Assembly: GCA_002479655.1 (NCBI GenBank) | Contig: DLOQ01000135.1 | Location: 1,691-9,493, forward strand | Reading direction: 5' to 3' | DNA length: 7,803 nucleotides | Source: Lachnospiraceae bacterium UBA7480 | Lineage (GTDB): Bacteria > Bacillota > Clostridia > Lachnospirales > Lachnospiraceae | Part shown: piece after piece, positions 1 to 6,538 of the stretch | How the letters are laid out: every line of letters begins with the position of its first letter | Numbering within the stretch: position 1 is the first letter of the stretch | Notes under the pieces: model-generated | What the model was told of the DNA's origin: nothing | Seen by the model: the letters and a program-made list of their open reading frames with translations, nothing else | The model's database searches: none | Translations under genes and position numbers: made by a program

Positions 1-1408
1 CGAATATTCCGTTCTTGATACCGTCATTATGGGCAACAAGCGTCTTTATGATATCATGAAAGAAAAGGACGCCATCTACGCCAAGGAAGATTTTTCCGAT
101 GAAGACGGCATCCGCGCCAGCGAGCTGGAGGCGGAATTTGCAGAGATGGACGGCTGGGAAGCGGAATCCAACGCCGCCATGCTCTTAAATGGTCTTGGCA
201 TTGATACGGAGCTCCATACCAGCATTATGAAGGATCTAAACGGCAGCGAAAAGGTAAAGGTACTGTTAGCCAAAGCGCTGTTTGGCAATCCGGACATCCT
301 GCTTTTGGACGAGCCCACCAACCATCTGGATCTGGATGCCATCGCATGGCTGGAAGATTTTCAGATCGATTTTGAAAATACGGTCATCGTGGTGAGCCAC
401 GACCGCTATTTCCTGAATAAGGTATGCACCCAGATCGCGGACATCGACTACGGCAAGATCCAGCTCTACGCCGGCAACTATGATTTCTGGTATGAATCAA
501 GACAGCTTCTCAACAAACAGATGAAGGAAGCGAACAAGAAAAAGGAAGAAAAGATCAAGGAGCTGCAGGAATTTATCTCCCGCTTCTCAGCCAACGCTTC
601 CAAATCCAAACAGGCAACCTCCAGAAAGCGCGCCTTGGAGAAGATCGAGCTTGACGAGATCAAACCTTCCAGCAGAAAATATCCCTATATTGATTTCCGT
701 CCCGAACGTGAGATCGGCAATGAAGTATTATATGTGGAAGACATTACAAAATCTGTCAACGGTGAAGTTGTATTGAACCATGTCTCCTTTACGTTGGGCA
801 AGGAAGACAAGGTTGCCTTTGTCGGCGGCAATGAACTTGCCAAGACAACATTATTCAAGATACTGAACGGAGAACTGGAGCCGGATGAGGGTTCCTTCAA
901 ATGGGGCGTAACCACCTCACGGGCTTATTTCCCGAAAGACAATACGGAAGAATTTGATAATGACCTTACGATCACCGACTGGCTGATGGGGTATTCTCCG
1001 GTAAAGGATGTGACTTATGTCCGCGGCTTCTTAGGACGTATGCTTTTCCCCGGAGAAGACGGTGTCAAAAAAGTGAAGATCCTTTCCGGTGGTGAAAAAG
1101 TACGCTGTCTTCTCTCCAAGATGATGATCAGCGGCGCCAACTGCCTGATCCTTGACGAGCCGACCAACCATTTGGATATGGAGTCGATCACCTCCCTAAA
1201 TAACGGTATGATCAAATTCCCCGGCGTTGCTTTATTTGCCTGTCATGACCACCAATTCGTGCAGACGACCGCCAACCGTATCATCGAGATCCTGCCGGAC
1301 GGCACGATCATTGATAAGATCACCACATACGACGAATACCTTGAGAATGATGAAATGGCAAGAAAGAGAACTGTCTATAAGGCACAGATCGATGAGGACG
1401 AAAACTAA
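1..1408 (+). CDS. ABC-F family ATPase, YbiT-like (5' end outside window)
   Basis: This is a soluble protein with two ATP-binding cassettes and no membrane segment. ABC-F proteins of this kind act on the ribosome as translation factors; some give antibiotic resistance, but nothing here indicates that. The frame is open from base 2 (E-Y-S-V-L-D-T-V-I-M), so the ATG at 29 is internal. About 70 N-terminal residues, including the first Walker A, are missing compared with E. coli YbiT (about 530 aa). Visible parts: NBD1 signature LNGSE (236-250), Walker B LLLDEP (about 299-316) and H-loop VSHDR (392-406); a Lys/Glu-rich coiled linker with SRFSANASKSKQATS (about 570-620); NBD2 Walker A GGNELAKTT (824-850), signature LSGGEK (1082-1099), Walker B LILDEP (about 1145-1162) and H-loop CHDHQF (1241-1258). 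Both catalytic glutamates are present. NBD2 has Ala in place of the last Walker A glycine, and NBD1 has a relaxed signature. The family is sure; the exact role is not. Confidence 0.93.
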   Translation, partial: EYSVLDTVIMGNKRLYDIMKEKDAIYAKEDFSDEDGIRASELEAEFAEMDGWEAESNAAMLLNGLGIDTELHTSIMKDLNGSEKVKVLLAKALFGNPDILLLDEPTNHLDLDAIAWLEDFQIDFENTVIVVSHDRYFLNKVCTQIADIDYGKIQLYAGNYDFWYESRQLLNKQMKEANKKKEEKIKELQEFISRFSANASKSKQATSRKRALEKIELDEIKPSSRKYPYIDFRPEREIGNEVLYVEDITKSVNGEVVLNHVSFTLGKEDKVAFVGGNELAKTTLFKILNGELEPDEGSFKWGVTTSRAYFPKDNTEEFDNDLTITDWLMGYSPVKDVTYVRGFLGRMLFPGEDGVKKVKILSGGEKVRCLLSKMMISGANCLILDEPTNHLDMESITSLNNGMIKFPGVALFACHDHQFVQTTANRIIEILPDGTIIDKITTYDEYLENDEMARKRTVYKAQIDEDEN

Positions 1409-1444
1409 GGGAACGCTTTCAACAGCGTTTCCCTAATTATTTTT
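1408..1444 (+). terminator. Rho-independent terminator after the ABC-F gene
   Basis: The stem GGGAACGCT (1409-1417) pairs with AGCGTTTCCC (1424-1433) with one bulged base and a six-base loop. A T-rich tail (TAATTATTTTT, 1434-1444) follows. It starts at the last base of the stop codon. The T run is interrupted, so some readthrough into the next gene is possible, and I see no convincing separate promoter for that gene. Confidence 0.7.
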
Positions 1445-1459
1445 AAGGATGGTGCTAAC

Positions 1460-3109
1460 ATGAATATCGTTGACCTGCATACACATTCTGATAAATCGGA
1501 TGGCTCCTACGCCCCCTGCGATCTGGTGGATTACGCCATAGAAAAGGGATTGACCGCATTTGCGCTGACAGACCACGATACGACAGACGGTCTGGACGAA
1601 GCGATCGCGTATGCTGCGGATAAGCCGGTCGAGGTCATCCCCGGCATTGAGCTTTCCACGGAATATCAGGGGCGTGACATCCACATCGTGGGAATCGATA
1701 TCGATCATCACTCTCCCGGCTTTTTATCCCATCTGAAATCGTTTCAGGATTCCCGCATCAATAGAAATATCAAAATGTGCAATAATCTCCGCGAAGCAGG
1801 GATCGACATTACGTTCGACAAACTGCAGGCGGAATTTCCGGACTCCGTCATCACCAGATCCCATTATGCGAAATATCTGCTGGCGCACGGCTATATTAAA
1901 GACTTAAAAGAAGCATTTGACCGCTATGTCGGCGACCACTGTAAATATTATGTTCCCAGAGAAAAGATCACGCCTGCGCAGGCGGTATCCCTGATCCTGG
2001 AAGCAGGCGGCATCCCCATCCTTGCGCACCCCGTACTGTATCATATGACAAAGGGACAGTTAGAGACGCTGGTCAGTGAACTCAAGGCTGCCGGTCTCAT
2101 TGGGATTGAAGCAGTTTACAGAACCTATACGCCCGCTGACGAGCGGGAGATCAAAAGACTCGCCGCAAAATTCGGCTTATGCATCAGCGGCGGCTCGGAC
2201 TTCCATGGAACGGCAAAACCAAACTTAGATCTTGCCACCGGCTATGGCAAATTATTTATTCCGAAAGAGATCCTGACAAACCTCAGGGCATTTCGGCATA
2301 AAACGCCAAAGATCTTTTTTACTGATCTGGACGGCACTTTACTGACCACCGAAAAGAAGATCTCTCCCAAGACCCGGCAGGAGCTTCACCGATTTATGGC
2401 GGAGGGCAACTATCTTGCCATTTCTTCCGGCAGACCCCTGAAAAGTATATTGGAAATCATCCGTCTCAATGAACTGGATTATGACAATCAATATGCCATT
2501 GCCTTTAACGGTTCTCTGATCTATCACTGTCCTTCCCAAAAGAAGCTTCTTGAACAGACCCTGACCATAGAGCAGGCATGCAGGATCGCTAAGCTCTCCC
2601 TCTCACTCGGCATCTTCTGCCAGACTTACGACGATGAGCATATCCTCATACCGTACGAGGGACCGGAGATCGGCAGATATACCGAGACAGTCCTTGTTCC
2701 TTATCAGATCCTACCCCGTTTTCCGGAAGGGATCACGCAGCCGCCCTGCAAAGTGCTCTGTATCAGCTTGGATCATCCGGAAAAACTGACAGATCTTGCC
2801 TCGCTTTTACAGCAGGAACTACCCGAAGAAATCAATTGTGTCCTCTCGAACCCAAACTATCTGGAAGTATTTCCTATCACATCCGGCAAGGGAAGCGCTG
2901 TCACAGCTTTGTGTCAGCTACTGGATATTCCTATCGACCACTCTTATGCGGCGGGCGATGAAGAAAACGATCTTTCCATGCTACAGGCGGCGGGCTGTGG
3001 CATCGCTATGCGCAACGGACGGGAAAGTTTAAAAGAGGCGGCGGATATCGTCACCGAAGAAGATAATGACCACGACGGGCTCGCACCCGTTATCCATGGC
3101 ATGATTTGA
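1460..3109 (+). CDS. PHP-domain phosphoesterase fused to Cof-type HAD phosphatase
   Basis: This 549-residue protein has two hydrolase domains. Residues 1-280 form a PHP domain of the TrpH/YciV (RNase AM) type. Its likely metal ligands are H7 and H9 (DLHTHS), D14, D38-H39-D40 (TDHDT), E64 (PGIELST), H75, H190 (ILAHP) and D247/H249 (GGSDFHG). Known relatives remove phosphate from nucleoside 3',5'-bisphosphates or trim RNA 5' ends. Residues 283-549 form a HAD IIB (Cof-type) phosphatase: nucleophile D289 and acid D291 (FTDLDGT), S323 (SSGRP), K477 (SGKGSA) and D500/D504 (GDEENDLSM). Cof proteins usually act on small phosphorylated metabolites. All motifs look intact in both halves, so both may be active. 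The ATG at 1460 has an AAGGA ribosome site at 1445-1449. No membrane segment or signal peptide is seen. The substrates are unknown; a linked two-step dephosphorylation is only an inference. Confidence 0.93.
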   Translation: MNIVDLHTHSDKSDGSYAPCDLVDYAIEKGLTAFALTDHDTTDGLDEAIAYAADKPVEVIPGIELSTEYQGRDIHIVGIDIDHHSPGFLSHLKSFQDSRINRNIKMCNNLREAGIDITFDKLQAEFPDSVITRSHYAKYLLAHGYIKDLKEAFDRYVGDHCKYYVPREKITPAQAVSLILEAGGIPILAHPVLYHMTKGQLETLVSELKAAGLIGIEAVYRTYTPADEREIKRLAAKFGLCISGGSDFHGTAKPNLDLATGYGKLFIPKEILTNLRAFRHKTPKIFFTDLDGTLLTTEKKISPKTRQELHRFMAEGNYLAISSGRPLKSILEIIRLNELDYDNQYAIAFNGSLIYHCPSQKKLLEQTLTIEQACRIAKLSLSLGIFCQTYDDEHILIPYEGPEIGRYTETVLVPYQILPRFPEGITQPPCKVLCISLDHPEKLTDLASLLQQELPEEINCVLSNPNYLEVFPITSGKGSAVTALCQLLDIPIDHSYAAGDEENDLSMLQAAGCGIAMRNGRESLKEAADIVTEEDNDHDGLAPVIHGMI

Positions 3110-3131
3110 CAAAACTGCTTTACAGCAACTA
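3108..3131. terminator. Possible weak bidirectional terminator between convergent genes
   Basis: Only 19 bases separate two convergent stop codons. They contain a short hairpin, TGCT (3116-3119), loop TTAC, AGCA (3124-3127), which can be lengthened on the minus strand with G-U pairs. On the minus strand it is followed by TTTTGTC, and on the plus strand by T-rich sequence. The stem is short, so this is a tentative call. Confidence 0.35.
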
Positions 3132-3612
3132 CATTTCTTCATTTACCTGTTTCAAACAAAGTCTCATAAGTTTTTCGGAAATATAAATATTTTTATCAAT
3201 CATCTCTTGTATAATGGGTTTTAATTCCCTTATATATCCTTGTTTCTTCGCTCTAATCAAAACACCAATTGTACCCGTCACAGGTAATTTTAGGTATTTT
3301 GCATGTTTTTTTGCATTCGCATCATCGATAATAACTATATCAGCATTTTTTTCTTTCGCTAAAATCATAACTTCTACTTCACCATCATGCAATTGCGTTT
3401 TAAACATATTTTTTGTCATTTGGTTTTCTATCTTTTCCACGTGAATCCAATCAAGCGAATCATCCACCTGCTTCTTGCATATAGATTCTTTCTTTTCGGA
3501 TAGTTCTCGATATACTGCCTGAGGGATCAAAATTTCCCCATATATTTTCTTTAATACATCAAGCTGGCCAACATGGCATAACGCAATCAAAGGGGGTAGT
3601 ATTTACTATCAC
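3129..3612 (-). pseudogene. DUF3368 / PIN-like toxin, N-terminus frameshifted
   Basis: The 153 residues readable from a TTG at 3590 match the DUF3368 PIN-like family: LDVLKKIYGEILIPQAVYREL near the N-terminus, acidic LHDGEVEV (D69, E71), DIVIIDD (D89, D90), then TGTIGVLIRAKKQGYI. Such proteins are putative RNase toxins paired with UPF0175 antitoxins, as here. The TTG has no ribosome site. A GTG at 3612-3610, one base after the antitoxin stop, begins V-I-V-N-T-T-P, the expected family start, but in another frame: one extra base (3591, in a CCCCCTTT run) separates it from L-I-A-L-C-H. Removing that base gives a normal protein of about 160 aa. As written, the GTG frame ends after 17 codons. The gene is therefore either a frameshift mutant, a sequence error, rescued by +1 frameshifting or slippage, or made as a shortened protein from TTG (3129-3590). 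The family call is firm; the gene's status is open. Confidence 0.8.
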
Positions 3613-3613
3613 C

Positions 3614-3868
3614 TTACGCATTTGCCAGTTCCTCCAAAAATTCTTTTTCATCTTCAAATGAGAATATGGATATCTCATTTTTTCCCAGATATTTTATAAA
3701 ATCCTCTTTTGTCATGTCCGCTATACTTGCGCAATATCCTAATGATACTTTTTTGTTTTTATACAAATCTACAGCAAGCATACATTTCATATATGCCTCA
3801 AAATCATCTTTATTTTCATGCAGATCCAACAAGATTTCTTCCGGAATATTTATTGAAACAACACACAT
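3614..3868 (-). CDS. UPF0175 family antitoxin
   Basis: This small protein of 84 residues (87 if the upstream ATG at 3877 is used) matches UPF0175, the usual partner of DUF3368 toxins. It starts with a short strand (VVSINIPEEIL), followed by a helical part, and then a helix-turn-helix-like stretch (KVSLGYCASIADMTKEDF) ending in the family pattern KYLGKNEISIF. The acidic tail FEDEKEFLEELANA probably contacts the toxin. I chose the ATG at 3868-3866 because the ribosome site AAGGGAGG (3887-3880) is 11 bases from it but only 2 bases from the ATG at 3877. The toxin's GTG start begins one base after this gene's stop, so the two are translated as a coupled pair with the antitoxin first. DNA binding and autoregulation are expected from the fold but not shown here. 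Confidence 0.85.
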   Translation of the reverse strand: MCVVSINIPEEILLDLHENKDDFEAYMKCMLAVDLYKNKKVSLGYCASIADMTKEDFIKYLGKNEISIFSFEDEKEFLEELANA

Positions 3869-3879
3869 AGCAATCATTA

Positions 3880-3887
3880 CCTCCCTT
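3880..3887 (-). promoter_or_regulatory. Ribosome site deciding the antitoxin start
   Basis: AAGGGAGG on the minus strand. It is 2 bases from the ATG at 3877, which is too close, and 11 bases from the ATG at 3868, which is long but workable. It therefore favours the shorter 84-residue antitoxin. Confidence 0.65.
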
Positions 3888-3909
3888 GCAGATTCTTCCT
3901 CTAAATTAT

Positions 3910-3938
3910 ATTATATACATTTCCTTTTTATCTTACAA
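3910..3938 (-). promoter_or_regulatory. Sigma-A type promoter of the toxin-antitoxin pair
   Basis: On the minus strand a -35 box TTGTAA (3938-3933) is followed by exactly 17 bases and a perfect -10 box TATAAT (3915-3910). Transcription would start near 3903, giving a leader of about 35 bases that carries the AAGGGAGG ribosome site. The stretch from about 3940 to 4022 holds no gene, no clear terminator and no other site I can support. Confidence 0.75.
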
Positions 3939-4022
3939 GAAAAAAACGCAGTTGACGGTTGTAAAGAATATTCAGATAAGGAATGTAATCGCATTTGCCA
4001 TCTGCCCCATATTATTACGCCG

Positions 4023-4406
4023 CTAAAAGTCTGTCAAAAACAGCTTAGCTATACTGCTCAAATCAAATCTGTCAGTCACATTTTCCAGTCCTAATTTAAT
4101 TTCTTCTCTACTAAAATCATTTGTTTCTAAAAAATCATCTGTTTTATCATTCAAGTAGGAATAAAATAATAGTGCGATCCCTAAATTGTTCAAATCTGCA
4201 TCACTGATTAAATCATATACTCTATTTTCTGCTTCATTGATTTTCCCAGCGTCAACCAAATCTAACAGATTTTCCAGCATTTCCTTTTCTTCTTTGTTTT
4301 CCAACAATTCTACTGTTGGAGATTCCGTATCTATGTTGAACAATAGTTTTAAAATGGCTCGCACCATTTCTTTAATGAGTCTCATTACGTAATCTTGCTC
4401 AAACAT
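4023..4406 (-). CDS. DUF6483-like protein of unknown function
   Basis: This 127-residue protein has no membrane segment. From memory it resembles a Clostridia family (DUF6483) that opens with MFEQDYVMRLIKEMVRAILK followed by LFNIDTESPT. The rest looks all-helical and acidic: LLENKEEKEMLENLLDLVDAG, KINEAENRVYDLISDAD, then GIALLFYSYLND and FSREEIKLGLENVTDRF. The KINEAENRVYDLI part is reminiscent of a TPR-like helical hairpin, which would suit protein-protein contact, but this is only an impression. The ATG at 4406 has an AAGGAG ribosome site 7 bases away, and that site lies in a strong hairpin (4415-4443). It follows a small membrane protein gene by 38 bases and is very likely co-transcribed with it. 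Function is unknown, and the family name carries moderate confidence. Confidence 0.8.
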   Translation of the reverse strand: MFEQDYVMRLIKEMVRAILKLLFNIDTESPTVELLENKEEKEMLENLLDLVDAGKINEAENRVYDLISDADLNNLGIALLFYSYLNDKTDDFLETNDFSREEIKLGLENVTDRFDLSSIAKLFLTDF

Positions 4407-4414
4407 AATTATTC

Positions 4415-4443
4415 TCCTTTCTGCTTTTTATTTGCAGAAAGGA
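4415..4443 (-). promoter_or_regulatory. Hairpin hiding the ribosome site of the DUF6483-like gene
   Basis: On the minus strand UCCUUUCUGC (4443-4434) pairs perfectly over 10 bases with GCAGAAAGGA (4424-4415), leaving a 9-base A-rich loop. The second arm contains the ribosome site AAAGGAG (4420-4414) of the gene starting at 4406. The first arm begins one base after the UAA stop of the upstream gene (4445-4447). A ribosome ending there would cover the first arm and free the site. There is no T run after the stem on either strand, so it is not a standard terminator. Confidence 0.7.
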
Positions 4444-4444
4444 A

Positions 4445-4774
4445 TTAATTATCCATGCGAACTTTTAATGTAATTATGGTATCTCCTCGTGGAATTCTAA
4501 ATAAAATAGAACAAAAGCTAATGCATACTACTGCTATCAGAACTTCAAACCAAATATTGAAAATGTTTATACCTTTTGCAGTTTGGGCTTTTTCTTGGTC
4601 TATGGATTTGATATTAACTGTTTCTTGTTCTTGATCTTCTGCTACTGTGGATGTGACTATTTCACCAAATAAACCATGAACATTTATGATTCCGCAAGGA
4701 ATTCCGGCAACAGATACGGAAATTGTAAAAAGTACTAAGAATAATTGTATTATCCAATACTTTCTCTTGTCCAT
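4445..4774 (-). CDS. Small two-segment membrane protein, unknown function
   Basis: I do not recognise this 109-residue protein. It has a short positive start (MDKRK), a hydrophobic segment at about 7-28 (YWIIQLFLVLFTISVSVAGI) that may be a membrane anchor or signal peptide, and a polar acidic loop at about 44-68 (AEDQEQETVNIKSIDQEKAQ). A second membrane segment lies at about 72-92 (FNIWFEVLIAVVCISFCSIL), and a compact tail follows, RIPRGDTIITLKVRMDN. By the positive-inside rule both ends lie in the cytoplasm with the loop outside. A cysteine at 27 follows GIP, which does not fit a lipobox. The ribosome site GAGGTG lies 5-6 bases before the ATG. A good promoter (4825-4853) precedes it, and the DUF6483-like gene follows after 38 bases, so the two probably form one unit. 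The pairing suggests a membrane partner for that protein. Confidence 0.72.
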   Translation of the reverse strand: MDKRKYWIIQLFLVLFTISVSVAGIPCGIINVHGLFGEIVTSTVAEDQEQETVNIKSIDQEKAQTAKGINIFNIWFEVLIAVVCISFCSILFRIPRGDTIITLKVRMDN

Positions 4775-4802
4775 ACTGCCACCTCATCAACTTCCAATCT
4801 AA

Positions 4803-4843
4803 CAGTCAAATTTTAATATTTCATATCATACTATATTTGACTG
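4803..4843. repeat. 9-bp inverted repeat across a promoter (possible operator)
   Basis: CAGTCAAAT (4803-4811) and ATTTGACTG (4835-4843) are perfect inverted copies with centres 32 bp apart, about three helical turns. One arm lies in the -35/-10 spacer and the other just downstream of the expected start of transcription, with the -10 box between them. This would suit a repressor site but is not proof of one. Confidence 0.45.
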
Positions 4844-4853
4844 CATATTTCAA
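4825..4853 (-). promoter_or_regulatory. Sigma-A type promoter for the membrane protein/DUF6483 unit
   Basis: On the minus strand the -35 box TTGAAA (4853-4848) is followed by 17 bases and the -10 box TATGAT (4830-4825). Each box differs from consensus at one or two positions. Transcription would start near 4818, about 43 bases before the ATG at 4774. It lies just after the end of phoR, so this unit can be expressed separately from the pho genes. Confidence 0.72.
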
Positions 4854-4854
4854 G

Positions 4855-4883
4855 GCACGAAAATAACAGTTTGGTATTAACAA
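4855..4883 (-). terminator. Possible weak terminator after phoR
   Basis: On the minus strand GTTTG (4883-4879) and CAAAC (4871-4867) can pair around a 7-base loop over the phoR stop codon. TGTTATTTT follows. The stem is only 5 bp and AT-rich, so termination here would be inefficient; no better candidate is visible. Confidence 0.3.
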
Positions 4884-6532
4884 ACGGATAAAGAGATCTG
4901 TATCACTGTTCCTTCACCGGGGCTGCTCTGCAGGTCAATCTTACCATTCAAATACTGTACCGCATGTTTTACAATAGAAAGCCCTAAACCCGTTCCGCCA
5001 GATTCCTTGGAACGGCTCTTGTCCACACGGTAAAACCGTTCAAATATTCTGGTCTGATGTTCCGGTGGTATGCCAATTCCCGAATCCTTCACAAAAATCA
5101 CAGCATTGTCTTCCTGTCTTTTTACGGAAACTTCTACCGTACCGCCGTCTTTATTATACTTAATGGCATTATCGCAAAGATTAAATATGATTTCCGTCAA
5201 AAGCCGCCGGACACTTTTTATCCTGACCGATTCCCCCGTTACGGTAAATTCAATATTTTTCTTTGCTGCGATATCTTCCAGCCCTGTAGTCACATCAGTT
5301 ACAACTTCGTATAGATCAACATCTTCAAAAGGTATATCACATCCCTCATCCAATTGGGACAGGCGGATAATATCATCAATCAGTGTTACAAGCCGCCCTG
5401 CCTCTGTGCGGATATGCCCTACAAAACGTGTCATATCCTCTGATTTTACAAGACCATTCTCCATTAACTCTGCACTTCCCATAATGGATTGCAGCGGAGT
5501 TTTCAATTCATGTGATACATTAGCAGTAAACTCCCGCCTGTTTCTCTCTGCGAAAGCTGCTTCTGTTATGTCAAAAGCAAGTACGACCGCCCCGATCACA
5601 GCGCCGTTTGATTCAATACGATTGATATGAAGCTGATATTCCTTTCCCTCACGTTCCATGCAGATCTCACTGTGTCCATTTGAAAAAGCATCCTGTATCG
5701 CATGACTTACATCATTGCTTCGCTCTACTGTCAGAAAATCTTTACCCTTGCAGGAATGGCTCGTACGAAACAGCTTCAGTGCGGCAGGATTGATATTCAG
5801 AATCACGTTTTTTTCATCCAAAAGCACAAGTCCTTCCGTCATGCCATGCGTGATCTGTGTAAATTCATCATTTTTTCTTTGAAGCTCTGACAGCTGCATA
5901 TCTATCTGCCTGTGCTGTTTATTGATGCGGCTTAATAAAGGAGCCAATTCCTCATAAGTATCATTCTCCAGCGGTTTTTCCAGATCAAGACTGTTCAGCG
6001 GCTCCATGATATGCTTGGAGATCCGGCTTGCCAATATTCCCGATAAGACGAGCGCGGTAACAACCACAATAAATATCGGCTGCATCATTCCCCAGACAAG
6101 CACCCACACTGTAACGCTTCTGACCGAGATCCTGAGTACCGTTCCATCATCCATTCTTCTTGCGCAGTAAAGCGTTTTTTCCAAAAGCGTCGTGGAATAA
6201 CGTGAGCTTCTTCCCTCTTTGCTGTGCAATGCCTGTTGTATTTCCTCCCTGTCCGCATGGTTTTCCATACTTTCCCCGTCAGACTGTGTATCATATATGA
6301 CATCTCCGTTTTCGGCAACCCATGTGAGACGGTACTCTCTTGATTGTAATCCCTCAAGATATTCCTGACCGTTCTTTTCGACGGCTACAACAGCCAAAGA
6401 CAGCTCATCCTCTAACTGCTTCATCTGAACATCACTAAAATAACGATAGAGACACCCCATAATGATGACAAGGCTTGCAATCAGGACAGCTCCCGCCACA
6501 ACCATAATAGACTTAAAAATTTTCTTTGTCAT
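4877..6532 (-). CDS. phoR: PhoR-type sensor histidine kinase
   Basis: This 551-residue membrane kinase pairs with the response regulator encoded just upstream. Order of parts: membrane segment 1 (about 9-31); an outside sensor (about 32-140) with the pattern YRLTWVAENGDVIYDT and SMENHADREEI seen in Firmicute PhoR-like kinases; membrane segment 2 (about 142-168); a HAMP-like linker; a PAS domain (about 222-325, GMTEGLVLLDEKNVILNINP); HisKA with phospho-acceptor H341 in FTANVSHELKTP; and an ATPase domain with N box NLCDNAIKYN (N455), DSGIGIP (D483) and GTGLGL (513-518). All catalytic motifs are intact, and HELKT also fits phosphatase activity. The ATG at 6532 is chosen because GAGAGG lies 6 bases upstream; an earlier TTG at 6571 has no such site. 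It follows phoP by 57 bases. Phosphate as signal is inferred from phoU nearby. Confidence 0.93.
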   Translation of the reverse strand: MTKKIFKSIMVVAGAVLIASLVIIMGCLYRYFSDVQMKQLEDELSLAVVAVEKNGQEYLEGLQSREYRLTWVAENGDVIYDTQSDGESMENHADREEIQQALHSKEGRSSRYSTTLLEKTLYCARRMDDGTVLRISVRSVTVWVLVWGMMQPIFIVVVTALVLSGILASRISKHIMEPLNSLDLEKPLENDTYEELAPLLSRINKQHRQIDMQLSELQRKNDEFTQITHGMTEGLVLLDEKNVILNINPAALKLFRTSHSCKGKDFLTVERSNDVSHAIQDAFSNGHSEICMEREGKEYQLHINRIESNGAVIGAVVLAFDITEAAFAERNRREFTANVSHELKTPLQSIMGSAELMENGLVKSEDMTRFVGHIRTEAGRLVTLIDDIIRLSQLDEGCDIPFEDVDLYEVVTDVTTGLEDIAAKKNIEFTVTGESVRIKSVRRLLTEIIFNLCDNAIKYNKDGGTVEVSVKRQEDNAVIFVKDSGIGIPPEHQTRIFERFYRVDKSRSKESGGTGLGLSIVKHAVQYLNGKIDLQSSPGEGTVIQISLSVC

Positions 6533-6538
6533 AACATA

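Noticed and set aside
3617..3999. 11-base repeat CGCATTTGCCA at about 3617 and 3989
   Set aside because: Several 11-base repeats are expected by chance in a window of this size, and one copy is inside the antitoxin coding sequence. No att-like context.
3666..4094. Plus-strand open frame of 142 codons across the antitoxin and the DUF6483-like gene end
   Set aside because: It overlaps two well-supported minus-strand genes, has no ribosome site or family resemblance, and its length is explained by AT-rich DNA.
4415..4443. 10-bp hairpin as a rho-independent terminator
   Set aside because: No T run follows on either strand, and it contains a ribosome site; a translational role fits better.
4445..4774. 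Lipoprotein lipobox at the GIPC of the small membrane protein
   Set aside because: Proline before the cysteine and the lack of a Leu-x-x-Cys pattern do not fit a lipobox.
3103..4841. ATTTGAC at both edges of the low-GC block as a possible target-site duplication
   Set aside because: Seven AT-rich bases are too common to mean much, and no inverted ends or mobile gene accompany them.
5070..5630. Plus-strand open frame of 186 codons inside phoR
   Set aside because: It is antisense to the best-conserved kinase domains, has low-complexity Ser/Thr-rich content and lacks a ribosome site, so it is a shadow of phoR coding.
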